A stretch of DNA of 64,000 nucleotides from Plantago major. Taxonomy: Eukaryota; Streptophyta; Magnoliopsida; Lamiales; Plantaginaceae. The position numbers and the translations under genes were made by a program. This document shows, one piece after another, positions 54,952-64,000 of the stretch. Under the pieces are notes generated by a model that saw only the letters and a program-made list of their open reading frames with translations, ran no database searches and was not told the origin of the DNA. The DNA lies in contig CM048839.1 in NCBI GenBank assembly GCA_026545765.1, forward strand, positions 744,001 to 808,000, written 5' to 3'. Position 1 is the first letter of the stretch, and each line of letters starts with the position of its first letter.

Positions 54952-56719
54952 TATGAATTGTTTTAATTTGATATTTATAGTTGTTTATAATTATTTTATT
55001 ACATTCGTATGATTAAATTAGCTAAGATTTCACTAAAATTTTACAAAAAATGTCAAAAAAATGGCAAAAAACATTTGGTAGCCGTATGGCTTACTAGAAC
55101 GCTCATGTGGTCAGCCTCAGCCTTGAGGTCGCTGAATGGCTTTCTGTCGGGAGCTTGTTCGGTCACTTCAAAGGCGGGCGAATGTTTAGACAAAAATGCG
55201 CTTTTTTAAGTAATTAGTTTATTGTTTTATCGTCAAGGCCAGACCAAATCTTCAAAGTTCCGATCGGAGTTTCAAAGATCCAGATCGGAGCTTTGAAGCT
55301 TCGAGCTCCGGAACGGAGCCTTTGAAGCTCCGTTCCGAGCTTAACCGGATTCCGGCCAAGACCTCCGGTGAGATATGGGGTTTGCGAAGGGGAAAGTAAA
55401 AAAAAAGGCTAACCTTCTTTTGATGCTTGTTCGAATGCTTCTTCGATTTAGTTCGTTTGAAGATTCAAGGAGGAATATGTTGAAGGGAGTTCAAATGCAA
55501 AATTTGAAATGTTTTTGGATAAAATTGTATTATTTTGAAGTTAATGGGTTATTTTATAAATTACTATAATTTTGGTGAGATTTGCAAAATGTTATAAAAG
55601 TGTCATGCGTTTAGTAAAAACGGTCATGCGTTTAACATTCCTGAAAAGAAAGTTGCAATTTGATATTAATATAAAAAGATGAATTATTGTCGGATTCATT
55701 GTATGCATCACAAACAAATCGATATACATGCAGAGTTGCAGACTAACAATTATACTTGTCCTTTACCGTGTCTACTTGTTGTGTAAAAGATCGGACGGTA
55801 AAAGCCTCCTTTTTTAGACGGATGTGGAGTATTGAATCTCCGTTGGTTGAACACTATAACGTGTTGAGATTTGATAAGAAAGATGAATAATTGCCAGATT
55901 CATTGTATGTATCACATACATGAATCGATATACATGCAAAGTTGCAGGCTAACAATTATACTTGTCCGATTCAAATCTCTGAAGTTATTATTTACGCTAT
56001 GTGGTTATTTTTTTCATGTTGGACACGAATTACTTTCTTTTCCCTTCTAGAAAATTTGAAAAATGCAAGAATTTTACTCCCTAACGCATATCATTGTGGG
56101 TTAATCGATGTCTTTCTCTTAATCGATTCGGTGTGAGTAATCATGGGAAAACAATTTAATTCACATATGGGAAGGTCATGTACTCATGTTCCACTTACAT
56201 CTACGCAATATTTGGAGTCAAATGGGAGATGCAAGCCAATGTGTTGTGGTTGGTGCAGTTGCACCCCTAACTCCTGTCAAACCTTCGTAGCTTATTAAGT
56301 CTGTAAGATGGTAAAAATGTTACTTAAAAATAATTCTAGTTGTTTCTATATTTTCAGAAAAGGTCCCGTAGGTTTTAGACTTTTTAGCTCATATAAAAAG
56401 TCGTACTTTTGAGTCCCTAAAGTTATTATTTAATCCATGTGTAGTTTTCCCATTTACATTGTACATAAAATCACCTTCCAAATTGATCTTTTTTCCTTTT
56501 AGAAATTTGAAAAAATGCAACAATTTTACTCCCTAGGAGATGTTCTCTAACACTTATTACAACAGGTTATGGGGAATTAGTGTTGTTAATCTGAAATAAT
56601 CTTTTGTTCTATATAACTTGCATAATGTTGGGTCTTCCACACTAATTACAGTTGCCCCGGTATTGAAACAGGATTCTAATCTTTCAAAAACATCTATGAA
56701 ACGAAAAGAAGTGCAAGAA
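54952..56719. other. Repeat-rich intergenic region
   Basis: It holds a GC-richer island (about 55080-55190), an AGCTCC/GGAGCT cluster (about 55255-55345), a 204-bp-spaced duplication (55675-55761 and 55879-55967) and a second pair of related blocks (55978-56090 and 56422-56540). No supported gene. Confidence 0.5.
55675..55967. repeat. Duplicated ~88-bp block, 204-bp spacing
   Basis: Both copies contain AAAGATGAATTATTG-like starts, GATTCATTGTATG, AATCGATATACATGCA and CTAACAATTATACTTGTCC. Copy 1 is 55675-55761 and copy 2 is 55879-55967. Confidence 0.85.
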
Positions 56720-57088
56720 CTACTTTCCTCCCTTGCTGAGCCTTTGAAGGTGATAGTTGATGCTACCCCAAGGCTTCCTGTCGTTTGCAGTCTGAGGAAA
56801 GAAAGGAGATGAAGCATGTTAATGCAAAGATTTGAGGAATATATGCCAATATCATTGAGTTTCTGCATCCGTTACATTTTTATGACATATAAATGAAGGA
56901 ACTAATTCTCTTCCTACCTGAGCATCCATGCAGGCACTCAGTGTGGATTTTTGTCGACTGCATTTTACATCATTTCCTTGAGCTATAGCCAAGCAATTAA
57001 GAAATGTCATCATTTCTCTCATACAAGGTTTTTGGAGATTTCCAAACTTCTTCGCATTAATACGCAGGGTGTTAACTTTCTTGCCCAT
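56720..57088 (-). CDS. Mitochondrial small ribosomal subunit protein mS37 (CHCH, MRP10-type)
   Basis: Two exons, 56918-57088 and 56720-56791, joined in phase 0 (donor CAG|GTAGGA, acceptor CCTCAG|ACT), encode 80 residues. The protein reads KKFGNLQKPCMREMMTFLNC, then VKCSRQKSTLSACMDAQ, giving the twin CX9C pair of a CHCH fold. The C-terminal exon reads TANDRKPWGSINYHLQRLSK, which fits plant mS37 sequences as I recall them. Twin-CX9C proteins are oxidised by Mia40 on import; mS37 sits in the mitochondrial small ribosomal subunit. If exon 1 is read through the donor, a longer tail without this motif results, so the spliced form is preferred. A long 5' UTR intron lies upstream. Confidence 0.88.
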
Positions 57089-57094
57089 CCTTCA

Positions 57095-58817
57095 CTGTTC
57101 AGTTAAAAAGTGCAAAAGCAAGAGGGCGTTAGAATTCAAGTGTATAAGCACAGATAAACAGTATTGAAGTAGTTTAACAGCAAAAATTATTCTATCCCTA
57201 ATACAATTTGTGGAATCACTGGTTTCTGTAACTTAATTTTATTTTTCTCCTCAACTTTGGTAGAAGTAAATGAAAACATCCTTGAATTGTGTGATATGAC
57301 TGGTGAGTCCCCTATGCTATTCGACTACCATGGGACAAATTCCTACTATTTGGCCTACATTAACAGGAGAAAGCCTAGTTTATAATTTCATATTTCAACA
57401 AGAGCCTCCAGAAACCTATTGAAACTAAATACTAGGTACTTGAAGTCTATACAAAAAAAGATCGGTCATGTGAAGAAACTAATCTACACCTCCCCCTGAG
57501 ATCTAGAACCCGATTTCAAAGCGGGGAGGTATCCATATCACACTCAAGGCAAAGAGCAAAAATGGATGAAATCGGGCCACAAAATTTAGGCTGGCACTTT
57601 ATGTTCATTGGGAGGTTCCAGATTTGAGCTACTAATATGGTCAAAGGGCTCACATCTACCATGAGGCACGTGGAGTTTGGTCATTTGTAAGCTTGTTAAC
57701 TAAGAAGAACAATAACAGAGAGCTATGCAAGGTAATGGCCTTAGCTACCCATTAACAACACAGAGGCTACTTCAATCATCTAATCACAGACATACATGGA
57801 CCAAATCAAGTCATAAGGATAACTAAGTTTCAAAAATCGATACCTTATCAAGATTGACGAGAACGACAAGCACTAATTTAAGTCTGAAAACTGTCTTTGC
57901 TTCATTATCATGATAAACCCAGGGCTCTAATAAAGGGTAAGTCTACAATACCTAGGAAGTTTTTTCTAAACATTAGTGTTAACACTCACGATTAGGAAAA
58001 AACCGACTCCACACTATCGTAAATTGGGAGAGTATGCCAAATACTTAGGCGTGTTGATGATGTGTTTTTTATAATGTTAGGGGAAACAAGTCTTCATAAG
58101 GATTTTACTTTAAGCAAACCAAATTAAAATAATAGATCGTTGTACTATCGAAACATTCATAAGTATTTTACTTTAAGCAAACCAAATTACAGTAAGAGAT
58201 CGCTGTACTATCGAAACCTGGCAAGCAAATGGAACAAGCAGAGACAAACACTTTTACCTAAGAGAAACAAAACCATGGAAATCAAAACATTTAAGTTATC
58301 AAAACCAATAAATAGCAGTCAGTAATCACATTGGAAAGTGCGGAACATAATAAAGAGGCAATTATAAATACAATTGCAACCTAGTTCAGCTGGCTGAATC
58401 TTGTCAAGTCTTAAAATTAACTAAATCGAGAGACAAATTCGAAGGATCAAGATTTCTAACGACCTACCAAGTATCATCAATCTGAGGGTGATAGAATTCC
58501 ATCTACAAAAGTTTCAGAAAGAGGTGTGGAATCTAATCGTTTATATAAATCTTCCGTACTCACTCGTGGCCGATTTCAACCTCTTTGGGAATTCAGTGGA
58601 AATTTAATAATAAATTGGACAGTAAAGGCTACGATCTGTGATAAATTCCATCTCATCTAAAAGCTCAAATTTGTAAAGAGGTGTGGAATATAATCATTTA
58701 TATAAATACTCTAATATAGGGGAAATAGATAAGCAAGAAGATTAAAGATGCGACCTTTATGGAGGAACCGATATTGGGTTTTAGCTAAAAAAAAAAAAAA
58801 AATCGATAAATTCATAC
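57095..58817 (-). other. 5' UTR intron of the mS37 gene
   Basis: The minus strand shows a donor TTACAG|GTATGAA at 58817 and an acceptor TGAACAG at 57095, six bases before the start codon. The 1.7-kb intron has no coding ORF. The first noncoding exon would extend up to about 58920. Confidence 0.6.
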
Positions 58818-60034
58818 CTGTAATAGGGAAGTAGAAAAAGAAAGAGAGAGCTTGTAGAGAAGCTTCAGGCTACAGTGAGCAGTTGATGCGGAAGAGACTA
58901 GAGAGGTTCCTGGTTTGCAAAATTGCAATAGTAATGGATTATGGGATTGGGCTTGGTAAATATGGGTTTCCGGTAACTTATTGGAGTAGTGATGGCTGTG
59001 GGATTTAACTTGGGCTTAGTAAGTAATGGGTTTCGGGTAACTTATTCCGAACCGTCCAATTTGACACATCGATTGTGAAAAAAGACCTAATCAAAATTAA
59101 TTAATTCCGGAGAAGATCAACTATGGTGAAAAAAATACGGTTTGGATGTATTTATTACGTGAATAATACATTTATATTTCTAACGTAAAGACTAAAAACG
59201 AGTTTTGAAATCCAAAATCTTTGATGGTTTTTAAGTTACTCTCCCAACCATTACCTAAGACCCCTGCGCATGGAACGCAAATCATTGCGTATGAGTTATG
59301 AATCTTTGGGATAAAGAATTTGTTTGGGTACCACCTAGTCCAAAAACGTAGCGATATGTACAAATAAAATGGATTTTTGGACTCACCGCCCCCTAATCTT
59401 CTGGCACTCTTAGCCTATGATGCAACACAACGACATGACTTGAAGAAATACAGTATATGTGGTCGGATTTTTTTCCAACAAAGTATCCAGTTAGATACTT
59501 GCTCATTACTATCCCTCAGTTATTGTAGTAGTGATAGAGTAATGATGTGCATGATGGCTTATGGGATTGAGTTTGGCCAACTGCAATGAAAAGGTTGCAG
59601 TTTGGCTGTATTTATAACGTGAAGAAATATAGTTCGACTGTATTCATAACATTAACAAATTTCATCACCACCTATGTCTACAACATGAAGAAATACATCA
59701 TCCATCCATATATTATGTAAAGTACAATGGTCTAAACCTCACTAGATTCATTCAGTCCTACGTGGAATTTTGTGGAATTAGTTGTATTTTAACCAGTATA
59801 TATTTCATTGTTAATTTTTGTATATTGCCTATATATATATATAGGTTTTATTAAATCTCATATAACTTTATCTACAAAAATTCAAAAAATATTTTGAACA
59901 TATATTTGAATTCGCCGTGACAAGACGAATCCATAGACACAAATCTTGAATGGTATTATTTAAATAAATCATTTTATTCATTAAAATAAAATATAAATTT
60001 ATTAAATAAGATAAAATGAATTAATGGAAATATA
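58818..60034. other. mS37 upstream region
   Basis: It contains the mS37 promoter with several TGGGCT words (site II-like) and a duplicated segment (about 58937-58985 and 58995-59047, sharing TGGGCTT, ATGGGTTTC and GGTAACTTATT). Beyond that is AT-rich sequence with no gene. Confidence 0.5.
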
Positions 60035-60110
60035 AAAATAGAGTATTTAACTAATGTTTAACGTGAGGCTAATGTTTTAGCGCTTAGATTATTAGTTGTG
60101 TGTTCTTATA
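60035..60110 (+). repeat. Second partial copy of the RNase H-like segment
   Basis: AACGTGAGGCTAATGTTTTA and the following GCGCTTAGATTATTAGTTGT match the end of the RNase H-like ORF at 60489-60536. The copy is short and followed by an AT run TTATATAATATAATATATAA. Confidence 0.65.
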
Positions 60111-60222
60111 TAATATAATATATAAAGTTGATGGGCTAAATCCGCCAGATTCATTCAAATTCCAGCCATCCTATGTGAAATTTTCATACGGTTGAGCAGA
60201 GTCCGAATAAGGGGACGTATTA

Positions 60223-60580
60223 GTGTTGTTGCTAGGGATCAAGAGGGCATGAATGTTATTGGTTGGTGAAATTTTTTATGTCTTATGTGGTTGCTGAAAA
60301 TGCGGAAGGTTGGACAGCCAAATTAAGAACAAAATTTGTTCAAGATTTTGAGTGGCAACATGTAATAATTGAAAGGGATTGTTCTTTGGTGATTAAATCT
60401 CTTAAATCGACAAATTTTAGCTTTGCCCCTTTGTTTCACTTTTCAAAGAAATTTAGGTATTTGATACAGAATAAGTTTTGCCAAGTTAAATGTGAGGGTA
60501 ATGTTTTAGCACATAGATTATCAGTTGGGTGTTTTTATGATGATGTTGGTTTGGTATATTTATATTATCCACACCAAGAT
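60223..60580 (+). pseudogene. RNase H-like (RVT_3-type) fragment, LINE-derived
   Basis: The frame reads AENAEGWTAKLRTKFVQDFE, then WQHVIIERDCSLVIKSLKST, and CEGNVLAHRLS. This pattern (a helix with A-E-A, HVIIE-DC, then N-AHRL) is that of the RNase H-like domain found at the C-terminus of plant non-LTR retrotransposons and related host proteins. Only part of the domain is present and its start is not preserved. It sits immediately before Helitron-like sequence, so it may have been picked up by, or be a neighbour of, such an element. Confidence 0.65.
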
Positions 60581-60599
60581 CGTTATGTGGGGGGAGCAC

Positions 60600-60700
60600 A
60601 TACCACCCCAGGGGTTGTCTCGATCAATTTATTTTGTCCTCCCATTTCTATATATTATTAAACATAAACTATAACATGACATCGCCACGGAAATTTTGTG
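60600..60700. mobile_element. Diverged Helitron-like 3' end
   Basis: The series TCTCGATCAATTTATTTTGT, CCTCCCATTTCTATATATTA and ATGACATCGCCACGG resembles the sequence leading to the clear Helitron terminus at 62056-62083. Here the hairpin is damaged and the CTRR end is not seen. Confidence 0.45.
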
Positions 60701-61400
60701 GGATTAGTTGCATTTTCAGCCAATATATCTTTCACCTTTTTTTTTTTTTTTTTCTGTATATTGGCTGCATATATACAAAATTAAAACATTTCGATATTGA
60801 TGTTGATGAAGTGGATTATATACTCTAAGGACAATACTAAGTTAATCCAAGCTTACATGAATGAAACTCATACATTCTTATATAGTTTAACATGAGTGAA
60901 CGTTTAAAGTTGTGTTAATTTGTATTCTATGGTGAAGTTTGATAATGAAGCTTAATTATATTTTATACCTTACACGTGTATGATTTACTGTTGAATATGC
61001 ATTTTCTTAATGGGCATAAATCCAGTTAGGAGGGCTCTTCTAAGAATGTTATATGAATCGTGTACTAGACCTGCTTTTTTCAGTTCCAGGAGATAGAAGA
61101 GATATAAATGAGCTAATTGGTGGCGTGTTTGATCTTTACATGTCTATCAATAACATTTTACACGTGAAAACTTTCAATTTCCTTTTCTTTATGTATAAGA
61201 TTCGATCGGTACGATGAGGTATAAGGATTCTCTTCTCTATAGTCTCTGGCTGGAACGACTGGTTCTATCCAACTCTAATTCAACCCCGTTCGAAATAATG
61301 ATGTTTAGGTCTGGTCTGGCATATCCTCGAACCCGTTCCATACCCGAGTGCAACATTTTGTGATTAAGCTAGCAAAACTTACATTTTTCTCGAAGTGCAT

Positions 61401-61636
61401 ATACTCTCTAGACGGGGAAACTCTTTTCGATCTTCTATTTTCTTTCTTGAACCATAACGGGTATGGGGATCTGATACTCTCTAGGTGGGGAGACTCAATT
61501 CGATCTTCTCTCTACTTTCTTAATCTCCATAATGAGTCGGGGGAGGGGGATCAACTTATACTCTTTAGGCGGAGAAAAATGTCTTCCATCTTCTCTGTAC
61601 TTTCTTGATCTCCATGACGGGGGGAGGGGGGTCCAC
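61401..61636. repeat. Minisatellite, about three units of 73-84 bp
   Basis: Units begin ATACTCTCTAGACGGGGAAA (61401), ATACTCTCTAGGTGGGGAGA (61474) and ATACTCTTTAGGCGGAGAAA (61558). Each continues with a CGATCTTCT-TACTTTCTTGATCTC segment and a G-rich end. Confidence 0.8.
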
Positions 61637-62055
61637 CGCGGGTTGTTGGGAACCGGTGGGTTGGAAAAAAAACAACCGTAACATGTGAAATTAAGTTTGT
61701 ATAATTTTTTTTTGTGTGTCTGGTGGGGTGATCACATATACCACCGCGGGGGTTATTGGGAACAACCCTGTTGATTGTGTTGTATACTTTTGTATTTTAT
61801 TTTGGTTTCGTTTAAGGGATAGATTTTTTTAAAAAAACACATGTATCTGTTACTAATTAACAGGTCGGGTACGGTAGGACCCTATTTTTACATTTTCTAT
61901 AGTTAACATAAATAAATACTCAATGATATAATATTGGATGAAGGACTACCAACCGACACCACAATCAACGTTGTTCACATAAATTTGACTACCTTATTTT
62001 CTCGATTAATTTATTTTATCATCCCCTTTATATTTATTAATAAAAGTAAATTATA

Positions 62056-62083
62056 CCGTGGCATCGCCACGGGTTAGCACTAG
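62056..62083 (+). mobile_element. Helitron 3' terminus
   Basis: The stem CCGTGGC, loop ATC, stem GCCACGG (62056-62072) forms a perfect 7-bp hairpin. It is followed seven bases later by CTAG (62080-62083), then T. A short GC hairpin upstream of CTRR with insertion before T is the diagnostic 3' end of Helitrons. The 5' boundary (TC after A) was not found with confidence; no Rep/helicase ORF is seen, so this is a non-autonomous or truncated copy extending to the left. Confidence 0.7.
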
Positions 62084-62202
62084 TAAATGTATATAAGCGA
62101 ATGACTTTTTTTAATAAATGTATACAATTAGGTACCGACCCGTTACTCTACCTAACCTATTGGATTAGTGATGGGTTATGGGATTGAGTTTGGGCTTGAA
62201 AA

Positions 62203-62267
62203 TAGGGTTTACATAGTTGGGCCTAATGCCTTTAGTCGGTTCATGCTACTTTATGAAGTATATATAG
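62203..62267 (+). promoter_or_regulatory. RPB5 promoter: telo-box, site II motif and TATA box
   Basis: TAGGGTTT (62203-62210, the complement of the AAACCCTA telo-box), TGGGCC (62218-62223, site II) and TATATATAG (62259-62267) occur in order. Telo-box plus site II is a common pairing in promoters of ribosomal-protein and general-transcription genes in plants. Confidence 0.6.
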
Positions 62268-62545
62268 CAGCGCCAACTGAAACTTCCAAAGCTCTCTGTT
62301 GCAGTCGTCTCTTCACCAGCTACCACCGAAAACCATCATTCTCTTGCAGGTTAGGGTTCTTTCCAACAGGGTTACCTGAAAAATCCTATATTTAATACTT
62401 CAATGCCTTTCATTCATCGAAGTTCTGTTTTTTCTTCAATTATACTTTACTTTATCCAGTATCCACAATTCACTTCCATTAGGTTATAGTTTTGCTATTT
62501 AGTCTATGACTTAACAAACAAACCCAACAATTGAGCAGGGCAAAG

Positions 62546-63548
62546 ATGGTGCTGTCTGATGATGAAATCACAAGGCTGTTTAGAATCCGGAAAACGGTGA
62601 TGCAGATGTTGAAGGACAGGAATTATGTGGTCACCGATATTGAGATTGAGATGACAAAGAATCAGTTCCTTACCAAGTATCGCGATGATATGAAGAGAGA
62701 AGACCTCTACATTCTCAAACATTTGCGCACTAATAGCTCTGATCAGGTCTTTTTTCTTCAAAGATATTTGAGGCGTTATGATTTGTTATACTATGAAGTA
62801 TGAACTGTGTGCAGTTGTGTAGTTTCTTGAAATTACGGTTTATATTATGTTCTTTTTTATCGGTATGTTTAAATGCAATGCGCTCGATGAGAATCCTCCC
62901 TTCGTAAGGGACAAATTGGAAAACTTGTACTATACAATTATTTTTTTAAAGGAGGAAAACGCAGTTAGCAGTTAGTAGTCTGTTGAATTTCGCTTTCTGT
63001 ATATTCTGCTATTATGGGTGGAAGGAATGTTATCATGTGGCCTCAGTGTCTCAATTTTCACATATTGTTCTCAATTTTCACATATTGTTCTCTATCTATG
63101 GTCCTGGATTATTATGCTAGGTCCTGCATTTGGATCATATACTCAAGTTGATTCTATTATTTGTGTTACTTATGTGTATTTATTCATCTTTGTCGTAGAT
63201 GCCTTTTTTCCTCCCGATATATCTATAGGATTAAGTGTGCTGGTGATTCACTTGTTTGGTCAAATCTAATTATAATAGCATAAGTACATATTCATTTTCA
63301 GAAAGAGTTTCTTAACCTCTTAATCAGTTCATCATTGTCTCTGTTTTGACTGGATCATCAATCATCAGGTATATGTGTTCTTTCCTGACGAACCAAAGGT
63401 TGGAGTGAAGACAATAAAGGCTTATACCCAGAGAATGCAAGATGAGAATGTTAATCGTGCCATTTTAGTCGTCCAACAGAATTTAACACCCTTTGCTCGG
63501 ACTTGCATTGGTGAAATATCTACAAAATTCCATTTGGAGGTTTTCCAG
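62546..63548 (+). CDS. NRPB5: RNA polymerase subunit RPB5 (NRPB5), incomplete at window edge
   Basis: Two coding exons are visible: 62546-62746 and 63369-63548, both in phase 0, giving the first 127 residues; the remainder (about 80 residues, including the C-terminal assembly domain) lies beyond 64000. RPB5 is a shared subunit of nuclear RNA polymerases I, II and III in the jaw near incoming DNA. Visible signature pieces are RIRKTVMQMLKDRNYVV, FFPDEPKVGVKTIKAYTQRM and AILVVQQNLTPFARTCIGEI STKFHLEVFQ, matching the N-terminal domain. A 5' UTR intron is likely (donor CTTGCAG|GTTAGG at about 62350; acceptor GAGCAG at about 62538), placing the ATG just after the splice. The plant Pol V paralogue NRPE5 is less likely because the sequence is so close to canonical RPB5. 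Confidence 0.9.
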
Positions 63549-64000
63549 GTGATCACCTTAGTCCTTTTAACATTAAGATATCAATACCCATATAGTAATA
63601 ACATAGTACCAACTTCACGGACAAAGCATCTCCAGTTCTCCACTGTTTGTCCAGGTTGGTGGAATGTATGATTTAGGAAAGTCTACAACAGCATATGTTA
63701 CAAATGTGTCACTCTTAGCTATGCTGAAAAAAGCGTTGCCTTGTTGTATGCTAAATGAACCTCTCTTATCCGGTCTTTATTCCCTCTCCAAAAAGGGACC
63801 AAAAATGTCTATATTGGATGTAAGAGATATCCTCTTAGTGCTACTATGTTGATTTAAACCTTTTTTTTTCCTTCTCTATGTAGTAGCATTTTTGCCGTCT
63901 CCTCCTGCCCTCCTTACTACATTAAAGCTTCTGTTCTTGTTTTCTGTTGCAACTTCCCTTTTTCTCTCTAGTTTAGCTTTTTACCATTTTTGTCCTTGCC
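63549..64000 (+). other. NRPB5: Intron 2 of RPB5, running off the window
   Basis: No further RPB5 coding sequence is recognised before 64000; the next residues expected (starting EAEML or similar in relatives) are absent. The donor at 63549 is GTGATC. Confidence 0.6.

Noticed and set aside
55009-55209. 66-residue ORF with a GC-richer end
   Set aside because: No recognisable family; the surrounding region is repeat debris.

Overview
The window is nuclear DNA from a flowering plant, most likely a core eudicot; I cannot place the family. Protein-coding genes are split by GT-AG introns, intergenic DNA is AT-rich, and it is packed with plant transposons (Ty1/copia, CACTA, Mutator-like, PIF/Harbinger-like, Helitron, LINE pieces) and tandem repeats. 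Gene models were built by matching ORF segments to GT/AG splice sites and checking that reading phase is kept across every junction. I had no alignment tools, so family names rest on recalled conserved sequences.

Layout. 1-426: nothing. 427-9151: a decayed Ty1/copia LTR element. A 3.4-kb CACTA transposon (4488-7870) sits inside it, and an 829-bp Mutator-like MITE (4972-5800) sits inside the CACTA element, giving a three-level nest with target duplications at the two inner levels. 9152-12490: intergenic. 12569-13636: BPS1-like gene (+). 13637-20283: intergenic, with four tandem copies of a ~447-bp unit at 16603-18395. 20284-20994: augmin subunit AUG2 (-). 22821-26002: RBM42-type RRM protein (+), head-to-head with AUG2. 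26003-33102: gene-poor, with a Harbinger-like element, a 3 x 352-bp tandem array and microsatellites. 33187-35485: SWEET1-type sugar transporter (+), followed by a stray copy of part of its fifth coding exon. 36326-39468: chloroplast GrpE co-chaperone (-), tail-to-tail with SWEET. 40512-41363: Mutator-like MITE. 43381-46040: GT31 beta-1,3-galactosyltransferase (+). 47213-53748: MYST histone acetyltransferase of the HAM1/HAM2 type (-), with a 1.6-kb Harbinger-like element in one intron. 53749-56719: repeats and a doubtful small exon. 56720-58817: mitochondrial ribosomal protein mS37 (CHCH) (-). 58818-62258: Helitron and LINE-derived debris and a minisatellite. 62546 to beyond the right edge: RNA polymerase subunit RPB5 (+), incomplete.

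The genes are unrelated housekeeping functions (microtubule nucleation, RNA binding, sugar transport, plastid protein folding, arabinogalactan glycosylation, chromatin acetylation, mitochondrial translation, transcription). They are neighbours, not a pathway. I found no gene cluster or new molecular system. The most unusual things are structural: the three-level nest with an intact two-exon gene in the CACTA element, the duplicated SWEET exon, and the repeat arrays in and around genes.
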